The position numbers and the translations under genes were made by a program. From CAZKRU01 sp964555235 (lineage in GTDB: Bacteria > Verrucomicrobiota > Verrucomicrobiia > Methylacidiphilales > CAMAQI01), in assembly GCA_964555235.1 (NCBI GenBank), contig CAZKRU010000072.1, positions 1 to 21,609 of the forward strand: a stretch of 21,609 nt of DNA. Direction: 5' to 3'. The notes beneath the pieces were generated by a model, which saw nothing but the letters and a program-made list of their open reading frames with translations, had not been told where the DNA came from and made no database searches. Numbering within the stretch: the first letter of the stretch is position 1; every line of letters starts with the position of its first letter. This document shows, one piece after another, positions 14,812-21,609 of the stretch.

Positions 14812-16098
14812 TCACCCGTTCGATGACAATCCTTTGTCTGCTGACTTCGAAGAATCGCCACGACCCACCACGGCCGCACAGACCAGATCTCCTCCAATAT
14901 TCACCGTCGTCCGACACATATCGAGCAGACGATCCACTCCCAGAATCAATCCGAGACTGGTTGGAGGAATTCCGAGCGATCCCAAAAGCGCCGCAATGAA
15001 GGGCAACGATCCTCCGGGAACTCCCGCCGTTCCAATTCCCGCGAGGATGCAGGCAAACGCCACTTGGATTTGCTGAGCCAACGAAAGATCAACTCCATAG
15101 ACCTGCGCCAGAAAGAGAACCGTCACCCCTTCAAAAAGCGCCGTGCCATTTTGATTGGCGCTCGCTCCGACCGTTAACACAAAGCGTGCGGCTGCCGTCG
15201 GAATTTTTAAATTCTCCTCCGCCACCCGCAACGAAATCGGCAAAGCCGCATTGCTAGAGGCCGTTGAAAATCCAGCAATCAATGCCTCCGATGCCCCTTT
15301 GAGAAATTCCCAAGGCGAACGCCCCGCAAAGATTCGTAAGGTCAGGCCATAGACCACCACGCCATGTAAAAGCAATGCGGCCAGAACCACCGCGACGTAG
15401 ACACCGATCGTTTTTAAAATTCCAAATCCAAACGTCGCTGCCAGATTGAACAGGAAACAACCGACCGCAAACGGCGCGAGCTTCATCGCAAAATCAATTG
15501 CCTTGAGGGAGACTTCAAAAAGCGAGTGAATCACACTTTGCAATGGCTGGGATTTCTCCGAAGGGATCGTCAGAAGCGCCGCACCAAAAATAAGTGAAAA
15601 GGTCATGAAGGCGAGAATCCCTCCCCCTTTGTGAGCCGGATCAAACGCGTGAACGGCCTCCTCGAGCGGATTGATCGGAACGAGATCGAGCAGCGTCTCT
15701 CCGATCGATCTCGAAGGAACGGGCACCGGCGCGACAGAAGCCTCACTCGAAAGATGAGGGGCATAACGGCCTGGTTTGACGAGATTCACCAGTCCAATAC
15801 CGACCACGACACTGATCGTCGAAAGCAAGGTCACAGTCAAGAGCGTACGAAATCCAAGCTTGGAGAGCGCCGCGCCGCTGCCGCATTCCATCACTCCAAC
15901 CACAATGGCACTAAAGAGCAAGGGGAGAACCATCATGAAGATCAATCGCAGAAAAAGCGACCCAACCGGCTTGGTCAACTGTTCCATCCAGCCCGTCAGA
16001 GTTGATCCTTCAACAAAATGATGCGCGAGAAGTCCCAGAAAAAATCCGACCCCCATTCCGGTCAACATGCGCATTGGCTTGGACATTGCTGAATTCAT
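14812..16098 (-). CDS. Dicarboxylate/amino acid:cation symporter (DAACS, glutamate-transporter family)
   Basis: 428 aa, eight transmembrane helices plus two re-entrant hairpins by family. The hairpin 1 serine motif is STASSNAALP (278-287); hairpin 2 holds GVPGGSLPF (359-367). The last helix carries D389-RLLD393-MCR396-TTVN400-IGGD404, where D393, R396, N400 and D404 correspond to the substrate- and sodium-binding residues of GltPh; the arginine favours an acidic substrate such as aspartate, glutamate or a C4-dicarboxylate. The NMDGT motif of helix 7 reads N315-Q-N317-G-T, replacing a sodium-site aspartate by asparagine. It is the first gene of the transporter operon, one nucleotide from the binding-protein gene, and divergent from the carbonic anhydrase gene across a 73-nt gap. 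Confidence 0.94.
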   Translation of the reverse strand: MNSAMSKPMRMLTGMGVGFFLGLLAHHFVEGSTLTGWMEQLTKPVGSLFLRLIFMMVLPLLFSAIVVGVMECGSGAALSKLGFRTLLTVTLLSTISVVVGIGLVNLVKPGRYAPHLSSEASVAPVPVPSRSIGETLLDLVPINPLEEAVHAFDPAHKGGGILAFMTFSLIFGAALLTIPSEKSQPLQSVIHSLFEVSLKAIDFAMKLAPFAVGCFLFNLAATFGFGILKTIGVYVAVVLAALLLHGVVVYGLTLRIFAGRSPWEFLKGASEALIAGFSTASSNAALPISLRVAEENLKIPTAAARFVLTVGASANQNGTALFEGVTVLFLAQVYGVDLSLAQQIQVAFACILAGIGTAGVPGGSLPFIAALLGSLGIPPTSLGLILGVDRLLDMCRTTVNIGGDLVCAAVVGRGDSSKSADKGLSSNG

Positions 16099-16171
16099 AA
16101 CAGTTTGGAGAAGATCTGACCAATCGAATATTTGCTTGAGTCATTCCAATCCATTGTCGAAAGTGTTGATT

Positions 16172-16810
16172 ATGTGCGATCTCTCCGAACTTTTTCAAAA
16201 CAATCGCCGTTGGGCGGAAAGTATTACCCAACAGGATCCTGATTTCTTCAAAAAGCTTTCCGGTCAACAGGCACCACGCTACCTCTGGATCGGGTGCTCC
16301 GACAGTCGGGTCCCCGCGAATGAAATTGTCGATCTGATGCCAGGAGAACTTTTCGTTCATCGAAATGTCGGAAATGTCGTCGTGCATACGGACTTAAACT
16401 GTCTCTCGGTCATGCAATACGCCATTGATGTTCTCAAAGTGGAACACTTGATGGTCTGCGGTCATTACGGTTGCGGCGGAATTCAAGCCGCCCTCTCCAA
16501 CACGAAGCTCGGTCTGGTCGATAATTGGCTGCGCCACATCCAAGATGTCTCTTACAAATACCGGACTCAGCTTGCGGAAGTTCCCGAAGAGTTGAAAGCG
16601 GATCTCCTCTGCGAGCTGAATGTTTGCGAACAAGTCATCAATGTCGCCCAGACCACCGCCGTCCAAAATGCCTGGGAACGCGGCCAGCCCCTCACGCTTC
16701 ACGGATGGATCTACAGCCTCAAGGATGGACTTCTTCGAGACCTCAATATGACGATGAGTCAGGCGGATGACTTGACGAAAAAAGCGAAGCAGTTGGGCGC
16801 GATTTATTGA
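16172..16810 (+). CDS. can: Beta-class carbonic anhydrase
   Basis: 212 aa. Interconverts CO2 and bicarbonate in the cytoplasm. Zinc ligands are C42, D44 (CSDSR), H98 and C101 (HYGCGG), at exactly the positions of E. coli Can. W39, R64 and Y181, which form the non-catalytic bicarbonate pocket in E. coli and H. influenzae type II enzymes, are also present, so bicarbonate inhibition is likely. ATG 16172 is chosen because it restores the family numbering (MCDLSELFQNN); the frame is open to 16067. No clear Shine-Dalgarno precedes it. It is divergent from the symporter gene and its last codons overlap the convergent c-di-GMP gene by 7 nt. Confidence 0.96.
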   Translation: MCDLSELFQNNRRWAESITQQDPDFFKKLSGQQAPRYLWIGCSDSRVPANEIVDLMPGELFVHRNVGNVVVHTDLNCLSVMQYAIDVLKVEHLMVCGHYGCGGIQAALSNTKLGLVDNWLRHIQDVSYKYRTQLAEVPEELKADLLCELNVCEQVINVAQTTAVQNAWERGQPLTLHGWIYSLKDGLLRDLNMTMSQADDLTKKAKQLGAIY

Positions 16811-18894
16811 ATCAAGGTATTCTGAAAGTATTCATTCCAGTGAGTCGGAGGTCGGGCTTTGCTGAACAAGAAGCCTTGGGCCCTTGTGAAGCCCATCTCC
16901 AAAAGCATCGTCCGCTGTTCCTCCTGTGAAATCCCTTCAACGACCGTCTTGATTCCTGCGACATTGGAAATACGAAGAATAAACTCCAGGAGAACCCGGT
17001 CAAAATCCGAGTCATCAATTTTCTCAATAAAGGATCGATCAATTTTCAAGGTATCAATCGGCATCTCTCGCAAATAATTCAACGACGAGTAGCCAGAACC
17101 AAAGTCGTCCAAGAGAAATCGAAGCCCCAATTTTCTGAGTCGCTTCAAGCGCTCCTTGATTTCGTCCAGGTATTGGATCAAATAGGTCTCGGTGATTTCA
17201 AAACTGATGCGTTCCGGATTGACCTGGAGAACCTCAATCATTTTCACGAGCCACTCTTCGAAATTAGGCATCGCCAGAGTTTGTCCGGAAAGGTTAATCG
17301 ATGCACTGAGCCACGAGTATTTATTAATATCCTCCAACACGCGACTTAAGACAAACATATCCAGTTCACCGGCCGCATTGAGCCTTTCCGCAGAGGCGAC
17401 CAGCGCACCCGGTGAAATAATTTCTCCATTGCATCCGTGAAGTCGGAGGAGTGCTTCATAATAAATCGGCCGGCGCGATTCGAGGTGAACGATCGGCTGA
17501 TACCAAATCTCCGCTTTCCCTGAATTCAAATGCTCCATCAAAAGCTCGAGATGTGTGTGATCGCTTTTAAGGACATTAAAAACGTTTCGCTGTGGATCAA
17601 ATCGTTCGATCCGGTTCCCCCCCAGACGCTTTGCGCTATAGCAGGCGTTGTCGGCTTGCGAGAGAACCTCTTCGAGCTTTTTATGAATATCCAGAGGAAC
17701 CGCCCCCATCGAGATATTCAACGAAAACTGTTTCTCCTCATGTTCATAGCGATAATGACGAACCTTCGAGATGATCTGTTCCGCCCGCTCTTGGATCTGT
17801 TCCGGCGGCGTATTTCCCAAAAAAACAACGAATTCATCTCCCGCATAACGAATCAATTTATCCTCGGAATTCAGCACACTGAGCATCAGACTACTGACCT
17901 GTTGAAGTACTTGATCTCCCGCACGATGCCCCAATTGATCGTTGAGCACCTTGAATCGATCCAGATCTGCAAAAGCGACCGCGCATGGTTTCCCCCTTCT
18001 CGCCTCCCGAAGATAACGGCGAAAGACTTCGTCGAGTGAATTCCGGTTCAGCAATTTCGTCAACGGATCATGCATCGCCAAAAACTTAAGTCGCTCCTGA
18101 TTCTCATATTGAGAAGTCATGTCACGACAGATCAGTAGAATACGGTCTCCAAGCTCGGAATGAAACCGGCATCGATTTGCCTCAAACCGGTGATAAATCT
18201 GATTCTTATCCTGAAGCTGAAACGAGATGATGTCGCTCCCCGTCTTTGTAATGGAATCCTTCAATTTTTCGCGATCATCGTCATGAATCTGGAGGAAGAA
18301 ATCCGAAAGGGACATCTCTTCCACTTTCCAACCTAAAACGGAGGCATGATTCGGACTGAGATAAATCGGCTTCCCCTCCGCATCAAACTCAATGATCAAA
18401 TCGAAACCGTTGCAGGCCAGCGCGCGGAATCGCTCCTGCTCGGATTCCACCTGACGCAATGCCCGCTTTTGCGCAGCTTGATGGTCCTGGTCGATTTTCT
18501 TCCGATTCCACTCCAAATTAATGCGCGATTGAATTCGCGCCATGAAATCGATCTCGGTAAACGGCTTGAGAATGTAATCGATAAACCCGAGGTTAAATCC
18601 ACGAGCCACATTCTCCGGAGTCGAGAAGTGCCCGGACATTCCAATGATCGGAATATTGTGGTGCGGATAGTCTGTCTTGATCTGCTCTGCCAAGTCAAAC
18701 CCATTGGCATCGTTCAATTGCAAATCCAACAAAATCAAATCAAACGAACGGACCTTAAGCTGTTCCAACGCAGCTTCTGCACTTTCAACCGCAATCGTCG
18801 GGATGCTTTGCGCCGTGCAGATGGCACTGAGAAAACGACGGATGCTTGGGTCGTCATCAACAATCAAGAGTGAAGGGGGGGGGTGAGTTTCCAT
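16804..18894 (-). CDS. Response regulator with REC, PAS, GGDEF and EAL domains (c-di-GMP turnover)
   Basis: 696 aa, cytoplasmic. REC domain 8-125 with D13-D14-D15, phosphoacceptor D57, S87 and K110. A coiled linker leads to PAS (about 155-262). GGDEF is 270-435: FADLDRFK, GH..GD and A351-G352-D353-E354-F355, a tolerated variant; the I-site RxxD position reads NSED, so product inhibition through it is unlikely. EAL is 445-690: E480-A-L482, INLSGQT, FEITET, DDFGSGYSSLNYL, KIDRSF, VEGIS and QGFLFSK, so the metal-binding and catalytic residues look present, although EGVE is EGIS. Both activities are possible. Codons 4-7 contain a run of nine C (18875-18883). It lies 37 nt after pelG and probably belongs to the Pel operon; no histidine kinase is adjacent. 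Confidence 0.95.
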   Translation of the reverse strand: METHPPPSLLIVDDDPSIRRFLSAICTAQSIPTIAVESAEAALEQLKVRSFDLILLDLQLNDANGFDLAEQIKTDYPHHNIPIIGMSGHFSTPENVARGFNLGFIDYILKPFTEIDFMARIQSRINLEWNRKKIDQDHQAAQKRALRQVESEQERFRALACNGFDLIIEFDAEGKPIYLSPNHASVLGWKVEEMSLSDFFLQIHDDDREKLKDSITKTGSDIISFQLQDKNQIYHRFEANRCRFHSELGDRILLICRDMTSQYENQERLKFLAMHDPLTKLLNRNSLDEVFRRYLREARRGKPCAVAFADLDRFKVLNDQLGHRAGDQVLQQVSSLMLSVLNSEDKLIRYAGDEFVVFLGNTPPEQIQERAEQIISKVRHYRYEHEEKQFSLNISMGAVPLDIHKKLEEVLSQADNACYSAKRLGGNRIERFDPQRNVFNVLKSDHTHLELLMEHLNSGKAEIWYQPIVHLESRRPIYYEALLRLHGCNGEIISPGALVASAERLNAAGELDMFVLSRVLEDINKYSWLSASINLSGQTLAMPNFEEWLVKMIEVLQVNPERISFEITETYLIQYLDEIKERLKRLRKLGLRFLLDDFGSGYSSLNYLREMPIDTLKIDRSFIEKIDDSDFDRVLLEFILRISNVAGIKTVVEGISQEEQRTMLLEMGFTRAQGFLFSKARPPTHWNEYFQNTLIQ
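18875..18883 (-). repeat. Homopolymer run of nine C in the coding strand of the c-di-GMP gene
   Basis: On the coding strand, the last base of codon 4 (CAC) through the second base of codon 7 (CCT) form nine uninterrupted C. A gain or loss of one base would shift frame after six residues, giving a very short peptide. Such tracts of eight or more G/C are typical slippage sites in phase-variable genes. Confidence 0.85.
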
Positions 18895-18931
18895 CCGATG
18901 AACGAGAGGCTACGAGTTCCCGGGATCGGGG

Positions 18932-20323
18932 TCAATTCTCGTTATAGATCGGCTGTGACGTAAACGTTTCAAACTCAAGTAACCTTAATGTCACACTACT
19001 GCGATATCCGGCATAGACGAGCCCCACACAGAGCCCTGTCAGCAATCCCAAACCGTAAGTCCCTTCCCCGAGATGAACTGTATAGGCAGTTCCCGCCGTA
19101 TTCGTAACGAGAATTAACAGATAGGTAATCAAAACATCCCGTTGTTTATCCAAGTAAAAAAGCAGGGTCGTATAACCGATCAAAACAACCAACACGCAGG
19201 CTGCCAGCATCAGGGTCACAAAGACGCCTTGTTGAAGGTGTCCCAGCCCTAAAAAAACACGAGCCTCTTCTCCCGCCAGGAGAATTAACAACGTGAAGAC
19301 CCCCTGAATTCGAATCATCTCCCACAACCCCGTGAGAAAGGCACGAATCATCAGCCGCTTCGCCTCCTGAATATCACTCAGCGTCGCGTGATTGACCACC
19401 CGATGAAAAAACTCCGAACAACTCGCTGAGAAATCCGTTTCCAGGCGAAGCAGAAATGCCGCAAGTCCGGGAATCATCGTCAGCATACTCAAATAGTTGG
19501 CCTTGTCATAAACCGTCGAGCTGTACATCAGCCCGGCCAAATGAACGCGATCCGGATCAATTCCCCAATAAATAAATTTGTCAATCCAGAGCGCCAGATT
19601 GTAGAGGGATCCGCAGAGGAGCAGTCGCCAATATTTTCGAATGGAATGAAAGTAGTCAAGATGACAGCGAGCGGAACCGGGAAGTTCACGCCGAACTCCA
19701 CAAACCAGAAGAATAAAGAGAAGCATCTGACCCATGAGAAAGCCGACATATGCCCCCGCGTAAGCCGCATGCGGAGCCAGCAGCCAGGCGCTCAAAAAAC
19801 TGACCCCATATCCAATGGCATATGAAATTAAAATATATTCAAACCGATTCATTGCCGTCAGATAAACCGAGATACACCAAATTCCGGAAAAAACTGTGAG
19901 CAGCATCGCGGCTGAATATCGAGCCAAGAGCGGAAGCTCCGGCGCCATCACCACAAAAAAGTAAGTCCCCAACATCGCAGAAAGTGGAATCACTATACCC
20001 AGACAGGAAAGCGTCGCTCCGAGTTGTTCCTGCTTCTTTTTATCATAATCGAGATCCGCCACATGCCGTGTCAGCACCATTTGCAATCCTCCTGAAAGGA
20101 TCAAACTCAGCGCCACCGCATACGTCACCGATGAAAAAAAGGCCGACGCCGCGACATCCTGCGAACCAAACCCCGGAAGCATCGCCCCCAAAAGCGCCAA
20201 AGTTCCAATCGATACCAACCAAGGTCCACTTCCAATCACCGCCGCATAGCCGTAGGCCGCCAGAAGCCCCTCAAAGCTTTTCTTGGAGAGGATTTTGTTG
20301 AGTCGAAAACCGATGCCCGCCAT
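18932..20323 (-). CDS. pelG: Pel exopolysaccharide inner-membrane transporter PelG
   Basis: 463 aa, about twelve membrane helices, close to the 456 aa of Pseudomonas PelG. PelG belongs to the MATE/PST-like polysaccharide transporter superfamily and works with PelD, PelE and PelF at the inner membrane to move the growing polymer outward. The start MAGIGFRLNKILSKKSFEG and the following SGPWLVSI are PelG hallmarks, and GIDPDRVHLAGLMYSSTVYDKANY is a conserved mid-protein segment with the family's Tyr/Asp pattern. ATG 20321-20323 has GGGGG 6 nt upstream. It lies 12 nt after the pelF stop and 37 nt before the c-di-GMP gene on the same strand. Confidence 0.93.
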   Translation of the reverse strand: MAGIGFRLNKILSKKSFEGLLAAYGYAAVIGSGPWLVSIGTLALLGAMLPGFGSQDVAASAFFSSVTYAVALSLILSGGLQMVLTRHVADLDYDKKKQEQLGATLSCLGIVIPLSAMLGTYFFVVMAPELPLLARYSAAMLLTVFSGIWCISVYLTAMNRFEYILISYAIGYGVSFLSAWLLAPHAAYAGAYVGFLMGQMLLFILLVCGVRRELPGSARCHLDYFHSIRKYWRLLLCGSLYNLALWIDKFIYWGIDPDRVHLAGLMYSSTVYDKANYLSMLTMIPGLAAFLLRLETDFSASCSEFFHRVVNHATLSDIQEAKRLMIRAFLTGLWEMIRIQGVFTLLILLAGEEARVFLGLGHLQQGVFVTLMLAACVLVVLIGYTTLLFYLDKQRDVLITYLLILVTNTAGTAYTVHLGEGTYGLGLLTGLCVGLVYAGYRSSVTLRLLEFETFTSQPIYNEN

Positions 20324-20329
20324 GTGCGT

Positions 20330-20334
20330 CCCCC
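20330..20334 (-). promoter_or_regulatory. Ribosome binding site of pelG
   Basis: Minus-strand AAAGGGGG, of which GGGGG is at 20330-20334, 6 nt before the ATG; it sits in the 12-nt gap after pelF. Confidence 0.6.
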
Positions 20335-20335
20335 T

Positions 20336-21609
20336 TTAGTTCTTTTCGGTTTGATCCAAAAGCCCGCGATAGAGCTCCCGATAGCGTTGATAAACCCGCT
20401 CGATTTGATAATAGTCAGTCACCCGCTGAAGTCCTGCCTGGCCCATCTTTAATCGGAGCTCTTGATTTTTCAACAAGGTCAAAAGTGCTTCCGAAGTTTC
20501 GTCGGGCGAACTAATCCCCGTCAGAATCCCGCCCCGACCGAGCGCCTTGTCCGAGGAAGTTCTTCCATAAAGCAAATCGCGACACCCACCAACATCGGAT
20601 GAGACGCACGGGATCGCCGAGGCAAAGGCCTCGAAAATCACGAGCGGAAGCCCCTCGCTGATACTGGTCAGCACGAGGATATCAATTTCCTTCAGGATCT
20701 CCTTCACTGGGAGGGATCCCATGAAACGGACACGATCGCCGATTCCGAGAATCCGGATCAGTTTGAGGCATTTCTCATAGTACTCTTCATCTTCCTCAGC
20801 CGGTCCATACAGCCGAAGCTCCGTGCGCGGGGATTTTTGAAAAACGGCATGACTCGCATAAAGCAGTGTCTCCACATCCTTGATCGGAACGATTCTCCCG
20901 ATAAATCCAATGACCAGCGGACGGGAAGGCGAAAGCGTCGCACGATGCAAACGCACTTCTTCGTATTCGCGGGGATCAATTCCATTGGGAAGCACTTCTT
21001 GGATTTCCGGATCCGCACCAAATTCCACCTGCAGCCGGGCATTTCCTTCGTAGAGAGTCAGAATCCGGCTACAGGAATGATATGTCGATTTTCCAAGAAG
21101 CATGAAAAGTTGAATCCACAATTCCTGAAGTTTCCTCCAATCGGATCGAAAATCAAAGTAAAGCATGTCCGGAGTATAAATCCATCCCGCTTGATTGATT
21201 TCAGAAATACGTTCCTTTGTGTAAATTCCATGCTCCGTCAGAAGGAGTGGCGTTTCGAATCGCTGCTTCATCATCGAACCGATGAATCCCGCGTAGCCAG
21301 TACAGATCGTGTGATTGATTTTAGCAAGGGGCTGCTGGGGGATCTGGCTCCATGCCTGCCAGAGCGGGAGCAGCATAAATCGGGTTGCCCAAAAGAAATC
21401 AATGAAGGAGAGATTCGAAAATTGGGCATGATAAACCTCCGTCAGGGTCTCCCACGCCTCATGATCCTGGAAAAGGTTCCCCAACGTCACCGGCTTTTTC
21501 GCCATAAAGTCGGTGAGTTGATAAAACTTTTGAAGAATCTCCTTCTCGCCCTTGGAGAGGAGGAAGTTTCGAAGTTTCTCGTGAAACTCTTTTCGGACTG
21601 CAAGCGGAA
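20336..21609 (-). CDS. pelF: Pel polysaccharide glycosyltransferase PelF (GT4), 5' end outside window
   Basis: 423 codons are visible, open at the right edge; Pseudomonas PelF has 507 aa, so about 80-90 N-terminal residues are missing. The ATG at 21505 is internal: 34 in-frame codons continue beyond it. PelF is the cytoplasmic GT4 enzyme that uses UDP-sugar to polymerise Pel, a partly deacetylated N-acetylgalactosamine-rich polymer. Hallmarks are LLLTEHGIYTKERISEI, LPNGIDP, VIGFIGRIVPIKDVETL, and the E-x7-E motif in SEGLPLVIFEAF followed by IPCVSSDVGGCRDLL. The TEHGIYTKER segment separates PelF from other GT4 enzymes. It is immediately followed by pelG. The rest of a pel operon (pelA-pelE) would be expected to the right. 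Confidence 0.93.
   Translation of the reverse strand, partial: PLAVRKEFHEKLRNFLLSKGEKEILQKFYQLTDFMAKKPVTLGNLFQDHEAWETLTEVYHAQFSNLSFIDFFWATRFMLLPLWQAWSQIPQQPLAKINHTICTGYAGFIGSMMKQRFETPLLLTEHGIYTKERISEINQAGWIYTPDMLYFDFRSDWRKLQELWIQLFMLLGKSTYHSCSRILTLYEGNARLQVEFGADPEIQEVLPNGIDPREYEEVRLHRATLSPSRPLVIGFIGRIVPIKDVETLLYASHAVFQKSPRTELRLYGPAEEDEEYYEKCLKLIRILGIGDRVRFMGSLPVKEILKEIDILVLTSISEGLPLVIFEAFASAIPCVSSDVGGCRDLLYGRTSSDKALGRGGILTGISSPDETSEALLTLLKNQELRLKMGQAGLQRVTDYYQIERVYQRYRELYRGLLDQTEKN

Noticed and set aside
16099..16171. Promoters in the 73-nt gap between symporter and carbonic anhydrase genes
   Set aside because: Promoters must be near, but no -35/-10 pair stood out from chance on either strand.
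17530..18039. 169-codon open frame on the plus strand
   Set aside because: Antisense to the GGDEF domain of the c-di-GMP gene; low-quality composition and no motif.

Overview
The window (about 50% GC, gene-dense, no rRNA, tRNA, CRISPR array or transposase seen) is a bacterial chromosomal segment. A rhodanese-DUF5069 fusion, a FecR-domain protein with a long Ala/Pro/Glu/Lys linker, a CUT1 sugar-uptake operon without its own ATPase, and many intergenic palindromes built from 8-10 nt units suggest a Gram-negative member of the PVC group, most likely Verrucomicrobiota. This placement is an inference from gene content; there is no marker RNA in the window to prove it.

Left part (1-5200). The 3' end of a beta-lactamase-fold serine hydrolase runs into a bidirectional hairpin terminator shared with a convergent, exported FecR-domain protein (249-1841, minus). 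A palindromic intergenic element (1931-2036) separates that from a plus-strand run: rhodanese-DUF5069, nitroreductase, an inverted-repeat spacer, then nadC (NAD synthesis) overlapping a rhomboid protease by ATGA.

Middle (5200-10630). Convergent to the rhomboid is a two-gene minus-strand unit: an RbsD/FucU-type sugar mutarotase overlapping a short-chain dehydrogenase. It is separated by a 369-nt divergent regulatory region from clpB, the disaggregase. A membrane-anchored family 2 glycosyltransferase of the DPM1/GtrB type follows clpB.

Right part (10630-16100, minus strand). A tightly packed operon reads: dicarboxylate/amino acid:cation symporter, lipoprotein sugar-binding protein, two CUT1 permeases. 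A xylose-isomerase-like TIM-barrel gene follows after a 224-nt gap. Junctions are stop-A-ATG, stop-A-ATG and ATGA. The layout suggests import of an organic acid or amino acid and of a sugar, with intracellular sugar isomerisation or epimerisation.

Far right (16100-21609). A type II beta-carbonic anhydrase (plus strand) meets, tail to tail, a minus-strand exopolysaccharide unit: pelF (5' end outside the window), pelG, and a REC-PAS-GGDEF-EAL cyclic-di-GMP protein. That protein carries a run of nine C at codons 4-7. The Pel pair would polymerise and export a cationic polysaccharide, and the c-di-GMP protein would be its probable local regulator; the homopolymer run makes an on/off switch possible.

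The points most worth following up are the C9 tract in the Pel-linked c-di-GMP gene, the symporter translationally linked to a sugar ABC transporter, the set of modular intergenic palindromes, and nadC-rhomboid coupling.
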